The notes below the pieces were generated by a model. It was not told where the DNA came from and made no database searches. It was given only the letters and a program-made list of their open reading frames with translations. Source: CANLWN01 sp039815505 (GTDB lineage Bacteria > Bacteroidota > Bacteroidia > Flavobacteriales > Flavobacteriaceae). From it: a DNA stretch of 6,035 nucleotides. The DNA is taken from NCBI GenBank assembly GCA_039815505.1, contig JBCBZE010000220.1, forward strand, positions 1 to 6,035, read 5' to 3'. Below are positions 1-5,662 of the stretch, one piece after another. The position numbers were made by a program, and so were the translations under genes. Positions within the stretch are counted from its first letter, which is position 1. Every line of letters starts with the position of its first letter.

Positions 1-759
1 TAAGTATTGGCAAGCGGCTTTGGTGGAAGCTATTGGGTCTCTACGTTCGTCCACATAGCTGCTTACATCCAATTTGTACATTTTCCCGGTGCTATACATA
101 AACTGCCATAAGCCGGTAGCGCCAACACGTGACCTTGCTCTTGGGTTAAGAGCTGATTCCACAATAGCCAAATACTTTATTTCCAAAGGAATATCATATC
201 TGTCCAACTCTTGTTCAAATAAGGGGAAATAAAACTGACTTGTAGTAAGCATACGTTCCATTAAGTCCCTCTTTCGGGTTAGGAAGGATTTTATGACACT
301 TTCCAAGGAAGGGTTGTAAGCAATGTTGAAAGGTGTTTTTTCGTTTAATGTTGCCAGTCTTTCTTTTAAGGTTTCGGTATCAATACTACCGGAAAACGAA
401 GAATCTATATTGATCGAAGTAACTTCCGTGTACATTTCATCAAAAAGCGAGTTATTTTCATAGAGCTCTTTCAGCCATAAACTATCATATTTAGCCGCTT
501 CTTGGTGATCTCCAAGATTATATTTGTCTTCCTCTTTTGATAAAAGAATAAGTGCGTTATCCTTCAACTGGGAGGAAGAAGGTTTCAGTTCCATTTGTTT
601 AACCTCCTTGCTTTGATTGGCAGTCGTATCTAAGAGAATATCCTTTGCCTTGATAATTTCAGGGCTTTTTTGAAAGATGGAATCATGTTCTTGGGCCATG
701 GTGGGAATCACAAAAGTGACCCAAACAAGAATGGCAATAAATGAAGTTTTGAACACCAT
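1..759 (-). CDS. MltD-like lytic murein transglycosylase, secreted, N-terminal part (runs off the left edge)
   Basis: Translation from the ATG at 759 stays open for 253 codons to the window edge, so the C-terminus is missing. Residues 1-22 form a signal peptide: a Lys near the start, a hydrophobic core, then PTMA before Gln23. Residues 25-140 are a poorly conserved, charged linker. From about residue 150 the GH23 (SLT) lytic transglycosylase domain begins. It shows the motif YLAIVES with the likely catalytic acid Glu201, followed by ALNPRARS and GATGLWQFM (213-221), and later YVDERRDP and STKAACQYL. Enzymes of this family cleave the MurNAc-GlcNAc bond of peptidoglycan to give 1,6-anhydro-MurNAc ends, acting in the periplasm. 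MltD-type proteins usually carry C-terminal LysM repeats; those would lie outside the window. The gene follows pgk in the same direction after 109 bases. I see no convincing -7 box in that gap, so it may be cotranscribed with pgk. The family call is firm; exact MltD orthology is inferred. Confidence 0.9.
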   Translation of the reverse strand, partial: MVFKTSFIAILVWVTFVIPTMAQEHDSIFQKSPEIIKAKDILLDTTANQSKEVKQMELKPSSSQLKDNALILLSKEEDKYNLGDHQEAAKYDSLWLKELYENNSLFDEMYTEVTSINIDSSFSGSIDTETLKERLATLNEKTPFNIAYNPSLESVIKSFLTRKRDLMERMLTTSQFYFPLFEQELDRYDIPLEIKYLAIVESALNPRARSRVGATGLWQFMYSTGKMYKLDVSSYVDERRDPIASTKAACQYL

Positions 760-868
760 AGTTTTAGGGAATGGCTAACGAAAATCGTTTTTTTTTTCGA
801 AACAATAAAATTTATAACGTTAAAGCAAACTTAAGGACGCATTGGCCCGTTTATCGATAACGCCTTTA

Positions 869-2059
869 TTACTCCATTATTGCAGCGATTCCAGGTAGGG
901 TTTTCCCTTCAAGACTCTCTAGCATAGCTCCACCGCCGGTAGAAACATAACTTACCTTATCCTGAAATCCGAACTGCTTTACGGCAGCCACGGAATCGCC
1001 GCCACCGACCAACGAAAATGCACCATTACGAGTGGCCTCATCAATATAGTCGCCTACGGCAATAGTCCCCTTGGCAAAGCTTTCCATTTCAAACACGCCT
1101 ACCGGTCCATTCCACAGTATGGTTTTAGACCGTTGTATCACATCCTTGAAGTGTTTTAAGGTTTCAGGGCCTGCATCCAAGCCTTGCCAACCATCGGGAA
1201 TTTCATTTACATCAACTACCTGCGTATTGGCATTATTATTAAAATCATCGGCTGCTAACACATCCACTGGAATATGTACCTGTACCTTCTTTTCGGAAGC
1301 TTGCTCCAGTATTTCCAGGGCCAAGGACATTTTGTCGTCTTCACAAATGGAGTCTCCCACCTTCCCGCCTTGTGCTTTTATAAAAGTATAGGTCATACCT
1401 CCACCTATTATCAAATGGTCTATCTTATCCAGGATATTTTCTATGATGGTAATCTTTGAAGAAACCTTAGCGCCCCCTAAAATGGCGGTTACCGGCTTTT
1501 CACCCGAACGCATTACCTTTTCTATGGCTTCTATTTCCTTGGCCAATAAATAACCAAAACACTTGTTTTCCGGAAAAAATTGCGCTACTATGGTTGTAGA
1601 TGCATGTGCCCTATGTGCTGTGCCAAATGCGTCGTTTACATAAATATCGCCTAGTTTGGATAGCTGTTCCGCAAAGAAAGTGTCCCCATTGGTTTCCTCA
1701 CTGTGAAAGCGAAGGTTTTCCAAAAGCAGCACTTCCCCATTCTTTAGCTCGGAAGCTTTTTTTTCCACGCTTTCCCCCACACAATCATTTACAAACTTGA
1801 CTTCAACACCTATAATTTCGGATACCTTGCTAGAAATATGGCTTAAGGACATATCCGGATTGGAGTGTCCTTTGGGCCTTCCAAGGTGACTCATTAAAAT
1901 TGCGCTTCCCCCATCTTCCAATACTTTAATTATCGTTGGCTTTGCCGCTTGGATACGTGTGGTGTCCGTTATGTTGAACTCAGCATCCAACGGAACGTTA
2001 AAATCAACTCGAATCAGCACTTTTTTATCTTGGAAATTAAAATTTTCTACGGTCTTCAT
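869..2059 (-). CDS. pgk: Phosphoglycerate kinase
   Basis: This is a full-length 396-residue phosphoglycerate kinase, the usual bacterial size. It transfers phosphate between 1,3-bisphosphoglycerate and ADP to make 3-phosphoglycerate and ATP, in cytoplasmic glycolysis and gluconeogenesis. Signature motifs appear in order. The N-terminal signature VLIRVDFNVPLD is at 14-25 and the substrate-binding SHLGRPKG at 57-64. LLLENLRFHSEE is at 111-122 and NDAFGTAHRAHAS at 142-154. In the nucleotide domain are LGGAKVSSKI (194-203), GGGMTYTF (219-226), LWNGPVGVFE (315-324) and GGGDSVAAV (352-360), then the C-terminal STGGGAMLE. Basic substrate residues Arg35, Arg61, Arg117 and Arg150, and Lys198, are all present. 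The ATG at 2059 gives the normal family N-terminus and has no Shine-Dalgarno sequence, as is common in Bacteroidota. A perfect -7 box lies just upstream. The gene diverges from holB and precedes the transglycosylase gene. Nothing is truncated or unusual. Confidence 0.98.
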   Translation of the reverse strand: MKTVENFNFQDKKVLIRVDFNVPLDAEFNITDTTRIQAAKPTIIKVLEDGGSAILMSHLGRPKGHSNPDMSLSHISSKVSEIIGVEVKFVNDCVGESVEKKASELKNGEVLLLENLRFHSEETNGDTFFAEQLSKLGDIYVNDAFGTAHRAHASTTIVAQFFPENKCFGYLLAKEIEAIEKVMRSGEKPVTAILGGAKVSSKITIIENILDKIDHLIIGGGMTYTFIKAQGGKVGDSICEDDKMSLALEILEQASEKKVQVHIPVDVLAADDFNNNANTQVVDVNEIPDGWQGLDAGPETLKHFKDVIQRSKTILWNGPVGVFEMESFAKGTIAVGDYIDEATRNGAFSLVGGGDSVAAVKQFGFQDKVSYVSTGGGAMLESLEGKTLPGIAAIME

Positions 2060-2084
2060 GGGTTATAGGAGTTATAAAGAATGG

Positions 2085-2092
2085 CAAATGTA
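2085..2092 (-). promoter_or_regulatory. Predicted pgk promoter, -7 element
   Basis: The minus strand reads TACATTTG, a perfect match to the Bacteroidota -7 consensus TAnnTTTG. Its last base is 25 bases before the pgk ATG, which would give a leader of roughly 20 bases. The -33 position holds a T-rich stretch (CTTCTTTT at about a 19-base spacing) rather than a clear TTG, so the upstream half is weak. The call rests on the -7 match and its position. Confidence 0.55.
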
Positions 2093-2185
2093 AAGATTTA
2101 TGAGGTCCCTAAAAAGAAGGACAGGCTATTATTTAACACTTTTTCGGCAGGTACAATGGAGATATATGAAAAGGTCAAAAAAACT

Positions 2186-2193
2186 TATCTTTG
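2186..2193 (+). promoter_or_regulatory. Predicted holB promoter, -7 element, very close to the start codon
   Basis: The plus strand reads TATCTTTG, a perfect TAnnTTTG -7 box. Only four bases (AAAA) separate it from the holB ATG at 2198. In this promoter class transcription starts a few bases after the box, so the mRNA would begin at or within a base or two of the start codon. No TTG lies 17-23 bases upstream, so the -33 element is absent or degenerate. Confidence 0.45.
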
Positions 2194-2197
2194 AAAA

Positions 2198-3343
2198 ATG
2201 CGGTTTAAAGATATTTTGGCATTGCCTTACATTAAAAAACATTTGGTTTCCAGTGCCGATACGGGTCGAGTTCCACATGCTCAATTATTCATTGGTCCAG
2301 AAGGTTGTGGTACACTTTCCATGGCTTTGGCCTATGCCCAATATATCCTCTGCAAAACCGGAGATGCTAACCATTTAAATGAAGAATGTAACTTAAAATG
2401 TGATGCCCTTTCCCATCCGGATATGCATTTTGCATTCCCTGTAGCAAATAGCGGCAAGGTTAAAAGCCATGCAGTAAGTAATCATTATATGGAGGAGTGG
2501 CGACAGTTTGTGAAAGAACAACCCTATGGAAATCTTTTTGACTGGTATCGGCTCATCGGGATTGAAAAAAAGCAAGGACAAATAGGGGTGGACGAAGCTC
2601 AAGAGGTTGTAAAAAAACTTTCTTTAAAGTCTTATGAGGGAGGCTACAAAGTGATGATCATGTGGATGGCGGATAAAATGAATATCCCCGCTGCCAACAA
2701 ACTTTTAAAATTGATAGAAGAACCACCAGAGAAAACCATTTTTATTTTGGTTGCCGAAGACGAGGAGCAAATTATACAAACCATTCGCTCTAGATGTCAG
2801 GTACTGCGTTTCCCTCCTTTATCCGAAGAGGCAATTACAAAAGGTTTGATGGCCAAAGACCTGCCCAGGGAGGAGGCGTTGCGCTTGGCGCATGAGGCTA
2901 ACGGCAACTTTAACAAAGCATTGGATTTAATGAACAAGGACTCTGAGGACCTCGTTTTTGAGAAATGGTTTGTACAATGGGTTAGAAGTGCTTTTAAGGC
3001 CAAGGGAAATAAAGCGGCCGTTCACGAACTTATTTTATGGAGCGAGGAAGTGGCCAAAACCGGACGGGAAACCCAAAAAAAATTTCTTAAATATTGTTTG
3101 GCTGTGATGCGCCAAGCTATGCTCATTAACTACAAAGCGGCCGACCTTGCTTTCATGCAAATTCACATAGAAGGATTTCAATTAAAAAAATTCGCGCCTT
3201 TCGTGCATGAAAATAATATTGTCACTATTGTTCAGGAACTGGAAAATGCCATCTATCATATTGAACGCAATGGCAATTCCAAAATTATACTAACCGATCT
3301 ATCTATAAAATTAACGCGACTGTTACATAAAAAAGCCGCGTAA
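2198..3343 (+). CDS. holB: DNA polymerase III subunit delta' (clamp-loader subunit)
   Basis: The product has 381 residues and matches the Bacteroidota delta' subunit of the DNA polymerase III clamp loader. The loader opens the beta clamp and sets it on primed DNA in the cytoplasm. The AAA+ fold is visible: HAQLFIGPEGCGTL (27-40) is the degenerate P-loop, YKVMIMWMADKMN (150-162) is the Walker B region, NKLLKLIEEPPEKT (167-180) follows, and the sensor SRC motif is at 198-200. The P-loop lacks the Lys of GKT, as expected for a subunit that does not hydrolyse ATP. Only three cysteines (52, 64, 68) lie where the four-Cys zinc site of enterobacterial delta' sits. The chosen ATG gives the conserved N-terminus (FKDI...IKKHL). 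It starts four bases after a perfect -7 box. The DoxX-family gene follows after 11 bases and is probably cotranscribed. Confidence 0.93.
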   Translation: MRFKDILALPYIKKHLVSSADTGRVPHAQLFIGPEGCGTLSMALAYAQYILCKTGDANHLNEECNLKCDALSHPDMHFAFPVANSGKVKSHAVSNHYMEEWRQFVKEQPYGNLFDWYRLIGIEKKQGQIGVDEAQEVVKKLSLKSYEGGYKVMIMWMADKMNIPAANKLLKLIEEPPEKTIFILVAEDEEQIIQTIRSRCQVLRFPPLSEEAITKGLMAKDLPREEALRLAHEANGNFNKALDLMNKDSEDLVFEKWFVQWVRSAFKAKGNKAAVHELILWSEEVAKTGRETQKKFLKYCLAVMRQAMLINYKAADLAFMQIHIEGFQLKKFAPFVHENNIVTIVQELENAIYHIERNGNSKIILTDLSIKLTRLLHKKAA

Positions 3344-3354
3344 AAACCGTTGAA

Positions 3355-3753
3355 ATGGACTATTTATTAAGCAATGCGACAGAAATACTTTTACTCCTTT
3401 TTTTAATCATCACTTTTATACAAAGTGGAATTGACAAGGTGTTCGATTGGAAAGGGAACCTTTCATGGTTAAAAGGGCATTTTGCGGATACGCCTTTAAA
3501 AGATTTAGTCCCCTTCTTATTGGGAACCATACTATTTTTTGAAGTTATCGCCGGTATTCTCTGTGCAATTGGTATTTATCAAATTGTAATTCTTGGAGAA
3601 AATACGATAGCATTATACGGGGCTATCACGTCTTGTATTGCGCTTTTAATGCTATTGTTCGGACAACGGATGGCAAAAGACTATGAGGGAGCTAAAACTA
3701 TTGCGGTATATTTTATTCCTGCCATTTTTCTGGTTTATCTTCTACAAATATAA
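3355..3753 (+). CDS. DoxX-family four-helix membrane protein
   Basis: This is a 132-residue, strongly hydrophobic protein with four predicted membrane segments at about 10-27, 51-73, 84-103 and 114-131. The first helix ends in a SGIDK pattern (24-28) followed by DWKG and SWLKGHF, and the acidic Glu63 lies inside helix 2. This layout is typical of the DoxX/DoxD-like superfamily of small inner-membrane proteins, most of which have no defined activity. No active-site residues can be pointed to, so no reaction is assigned. The gene begins 11 bases after the holB stop, which suggests a shared transcript. The link is probably positional rather than functional. Its stop codon touches the left arm of a terminator hairpin. 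The family call is fairly sure; the function is unknown. Confidence 0.82.
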   Translation: MDYLLSNATEILLLLFLIITFIQSGIDKVFDWKGNLSWLKGHFADTPLKDLVPFLLGTILFFEVIAGILCAIGIYQIVILGENTIALYGAITSCIALLMLLFGQRMAKDYEGAKTIAVYFIPAIFLVYLLQI

Positions 3754-3780
3754 AAGCCCCAAAACGAATGTTGGGGCTTT
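3753..3780. terminator. Bidirectional intrinsic terminator between convergent genes
   Basis: A perfect 10-bp inverted repeat, AAAGCCCCAA (3753-3762) and TTGGGGCTTT (3771-3780), encloses an eight-base loop. The GC core is flanked by A on the left and T on the right, so both strands end in a short U run. The left arm begins at the last base of the DoxX-gene stop codon, and the converging OmpH gene stops 26 bases to the right. It should end both transcripts. The T tract is short (TTT then ATAATT on the plus strand). Confidence 0.85.
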
Positions 3781-3805
3781 ATAATTAGCTATCATGAAAG
3801 ACCAA

Positions 3806-4312
3806 CTATTTCTTATAGTCATCATTTAGTTCCTTTAAGACCATCTCTGTAAGGTCATAGGTTTCTTGACCATAGAGCACGGAACCTCCATCTCCGCCCC
3901 CAAGTATATAAGTATAGCCATTTGTTTTACCAAATTCCTGGATATGTTTTTTTACTCTGCTAATCAAGCTGTCCATTTCCGTCTGTCCTTGGGCCTGTAT
4001 CTGTTGTTCTTCTTGCTGTAATTGTTGCCCGATGAACTGTCCCCTTTGCTGCAGTATTCCATACTCCTCCTGAGCCTTCTTTTGAGACATGCTTTGGGCT
4101 TTGGTTTGAAACGCTTGCGCTTCTATCTGAAATGCCTGTGATATACTATCGCGTTTTTTATTCAACCCCTCTAGCTTAACTTTATACTTTTCTTCGATAT
4201 CTATTTTTTCTTGGTATTTATCCATTAGCTTAATGTTATCCACATAACCAATTTTATCTTGCTTGCATGCAACCAATCCCAGGACCATGAATACCCCAAT
4301 AATTTTTTTCAT
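3806..4312 (-). CDS. OmpH/Skp-family periplasmic chaperone-like lipoprotein
   Basis: The 168-residue product starts with a lipoprotein signal: MKKIIGVFMVLG followed by the lipobox LVAC with the lipidated Cys16. After the Cys come KQDKIGYVDNIKLMDKY, the usual opening strand of the OmpH/Skp family. A long Gln/Glu/Lys-rich coiled coil follows from about 32 to 120, which in Skp forms the tentacle arms. The end, with YILGGGDGGSVLYG and a final helix, closes the family fold. Skp-like proteins hold unfolded outer-membrane proteins in the periplasm. The lipid anchor would instead tether this one to a membrane, so its exact client role is uncertain. The residues after Cys16 (Lys-Gln-Asp-Lys) do not clearly match the surface-export signal of Bacteroidota lipoproteins, so a periplasm-facing anchor is inferred. 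It stands alone here, without bamA or lpx genes beside it, and has its own upstream -7 box. Confidence 0.88.
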   Translation of the reverse strand: MKKIIGVFMVLGLVACKQDKIGYVDNIKLMDKYQEKIDIEEKYKVKLEGLNKKRDSISQAFQIEAQAFQTKAQSMSQKKAQEEYGILQQRGQFIGQQLQQEEQQIQAQGQTEMDSLISRVKKHIQEFGKTNGYTYILGGGDGGSVLYGQETYDLTEMVLKELNDDYKK

Positions 4313-4331
4313 TTTGTTTTTTTTAGTTGCG

Positions 4332-4339
4332 CAAAAATA
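4332..4339 (-). promoter_or_regulatory. Predicted promoter of the OmpH-like gene, -7 element
   Basis: The minus strand reads TATTTTTG, a perfect TAnnTTTG box, ending 20 bases before the ATG at 4312. The predicted leader is about 16 bases and is almost pure A and C (an eight-A run, then CAAAA before the ATG), the A-rich type of initiation region favoured in Bacteroidota that lack a Shine-Dalgarno. No clear -33 TTG is present. Confidence 0.5.
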
Positions 4340-4523
4340 GGAAAGGTTTATGAAATTTTATATGTATAGTATAAGATTTTGAAGATATGGTCCTAAATCT
4401 CCCAGGAAACTGACGGTTGGCTTATCTAGATATACCCTATTGTGCCATAAGGAACGGAAACGGGAAATATATGGCGAATGTTTATCTCTGACTTTGGCAC
4501 GGCCCTATTTTTCGAATCACCTT

Positions 4524-4544
4524 AGCGTTAACAATAAGCGTTAA
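4524..4544. repeat. Short direct repeat, AGCGTTAA twice with 13-base period
   Basis: AGCGTTAA occurs at 4524-4531 and again at 4537-4544, separated by five bases. The second copy ends 12 bases before a plus-strand TAnnTTTG box. Two copies on roughly one helical turn plus a little could form a protein-binding site, but no regulator is known here and chance is possible in AT-rich DNA. Confidence 0.4.
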
Positions 4545-4567
4545 TTCTATTGAAGGTATATTTGACG

Positions 4568-4660
4568 TTCGTTGGCGATGAGCTATTATATTTATGTTTT
4601 ACCACGCCTGTTATGAATTATCCCTATTGAAATAAATTGCTCATCACCTTTATTGATTTA
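4568..4660 (+). ncRNA. Weak candidate small RNA between the OmpH-like and methyltransferase genes
   Basis: The plus strand has a perfect -7 box, TATATTTG, at 4557-4564, yet no plus-strand gene follows. A transcript starting near 4568 would have GGCGATGAGC (4574-4583) near its 5' end. This could pair with GCTCATCACC (4639-4648), nine of ten pairs with one C-A mismatch, enclosing 55 bases. The 3' arm is followed by TTTATTGATTT, a U-rich tail. On the minus strand the same mismatch becomes a G-U pair, so a transcript from that side is also possible. There is no -33 TTG, and the family is not recognised. The boundaries are guesses. Confidence 0.15.
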
Positions 4661-4792
4661 ACCTATTACCTATCAAGATTGGAAATAGAAAAAAACTATG
4701 GTTTTAATCTTTATCGATTGTTTTTAACTATTTTATGCCACCTCTTAAATTGGCGTTCACTTAACTATCTTACCAACAAACACCTATAGGAG

Positions 4793-4826
4793 TTAAGACG
4801 TCCAAAAGTTCAGGAAATCGTCTTAA
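4793..4826. repeat. Inverted repeat downstream of the methyltransferase gene, possible terminator
   Basis: TTAAGACG (4793-4800) and CGTCTTAA (4819-4826) are perfect inverted copies. The stem can extend inward by TCC (4801-4803) with GGA (4813-4815) across a three-base bulge. It lies 8 bases past the methyltransferase stop on the minus strand, where a terminator would be expected, but no T run follows on that side. It may be a weak or factor-aided terminator, or an mRNA end-protecting hairpin. Confidence 0.45.
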
Positions 4827-4834
4827 AATAGGTT

Positions 4835-5662
4835 TCAACTGTTTTTGATAACATAAATCCGTGAAGAATATTCTTGGGTATTCCAAGCTCGGATATTTGA
4901 TAACAACCCAATAAAAAGAGACTTTACATAATTATAATTTCCTTTCTTATATTTTTCGGATAACATGGATACGTAAAACGCGTCGAAAAGCATGGGTCTT
5001 GTTTTCAAAACTTCCATTCTGTGTTGGGCAAATATTTTCTTGATAGCTGTATTGGAAAAGTGCCATAAGTGTCTTGGAACATCGTACGCTGCCCAAAACT
5101 TACCATAATATTTTGCATCATACGACCGAAAATTAGGAACCGCTATAATCAACGTTCCATCCTTGACAAGCAGTGATTTGAGTTTTTTTATTTGGGATTC
5201 CAAATTTGGTAAATGTTCCAAAACATGCCATAACGTAATTACCTCATACCCTTTCAATGGAAGGGATTCAAAATCCTCATATAGCTCAATTCCTTTTTTT
5301 AAGGCCTTTTCCCTAGCAGATAAATTGGGTTCCAAACCAGTAATGGAAAGGCCTTGATGTTTGGCTTGTATTAAAAAATCTCCCGTTCCCGCACCAACAT
5401 CCAAAATTGATTTTTGCGGTCCCAAATAGGGTTTAATAAGTTTTACCTTTTTGGTTAAATTATATTTTTTTACCGCCTGGTACGCCTTTTCCAAAAAGGT
5501 TACGTTCGAATCCGAATGGGAAATGTAATTTTCACTTTGATAATATTCTTCTAAGCGTTCCGGTTGCGGTTGGGTAATGAGCATATCCAAATCAACGTCA
5601 TGAAGAAGCTGAAATTCCTCACCTGAAACCGAATAATCCTTAGTTTTTAAATACGACCTCAT
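4835..5662 (-). CDS. Class I SAM-dependent methyltransferase
   Basis: The product has 275 residues from the ATG at 5662. The N-terminal part (1-80) contains DYSVSGEEFQLLHD and PQPERLEEYYQSENYISH, a lead-in common in Bacteroidota methyltransferases of the Methyltransf_23 type. The Rossmann SAM site follows: ILDVGAGTGDF (86-96, motif I), GLEPN (109-113) with Glu111 for the ribose hydroxyls, VITLWHVLEHLPN (141-153), and LLVKDGTLIIAVPN (164-177). Then comes DVPRHLWHFS (194-203), frequent in relatives acting on lipids, quinones or sugars. The substrate cannot be told from sequence. An in-frame upstream start at 5752 would add 30 residues with no family resemblance and overlap the neighbouring reading frame by 90 bases. 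The 5662 start gives the conserved N-terminus and overlaps that neighbour's stop as TAATG, suggesting translational coupling. The hairpin at 4793-4826 may end the transcript. Confidence 0.9.
   Translation of the reverse strand: MRSYLKTKDYSVSGEEFQLLHDVDLDMLITQPQPERLEEYYQSENYISHSDSNVTFLEKAYQAVKKYNLTKKVKLIKPYLGPQKSILDVGAGTGDFLIQAKHQGLSITGLEPNLSAREKALKKGIELYEDFESLPLKGYEVITLWHVLEHLPNLESQIKKLKSLLVKDGTLIIAVPNFRSYDAKYYGKFWAAYDVPRHLWHFSNTAIKKIFAQHRMEVLKTRPMLFDAFYVSMLSEKYKKGNYNYVKSLFIGLLSNIRAWNTQEYSSRIYVIKNS

Larger units (their letters stand above)
4313..4834. other. 522-base stretch without a protein gene
   Basis: No convincing reading frame exists on either strand; stops are frequent in the frames I read and I recognise no protein fragment. 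It holds the OmpH-gene promoter at its left end. It also holds an eight-base direct repeat at 4524-4544, a plus-strand -7-like box at 4557-4564, a distant inverted repeat at 4574-4583 and 4639-4648, and a hairpin at 4793-4826 just past the methyltransferase stop. No tRNA, tmRNA or SRP RNA pattern was recognised. It could be a relic of a lost gene or carry a small RNA. Confidence 0.7.

Noticed and set aside
777..797. AACGA-AAA-TCGTT hairpin followed by ten T on the plus strand, resembling a terminator
   Set aside because: The stem is only five bp with a three-base loop, and no plus-strand gene ends here. On the minus strand, where the genes run, the T run becomes A.
811..835. Possible promoter for the transglycosylase gene (TAAATTTT on the minus strand with a TTTG upstream)
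   Set aside because: The -7 match lacks the final G and the TTTG spacing is only 11 bases, too short for this promoter class.
851..860. Perfect 10-base palindrome TTATCGATAA just downstream of the pgk stop
   Set aside because: AT-rich, no loop and no T run after it; likely chance, and too little to call an operator or terminator.
1071..1391. Plus-strand open frames inside pgk (also at 1274 and 1600)
   Set aside because: They are antisense to a full-length, motif-complete pgk and their translations have no recognisable protein character.
2100..2378. Plus-strand frame overlapping the start of holB
   Set aside because: It overlaps holB in another frame and its translation is basic, aromatic-rich and unlike any family I know.
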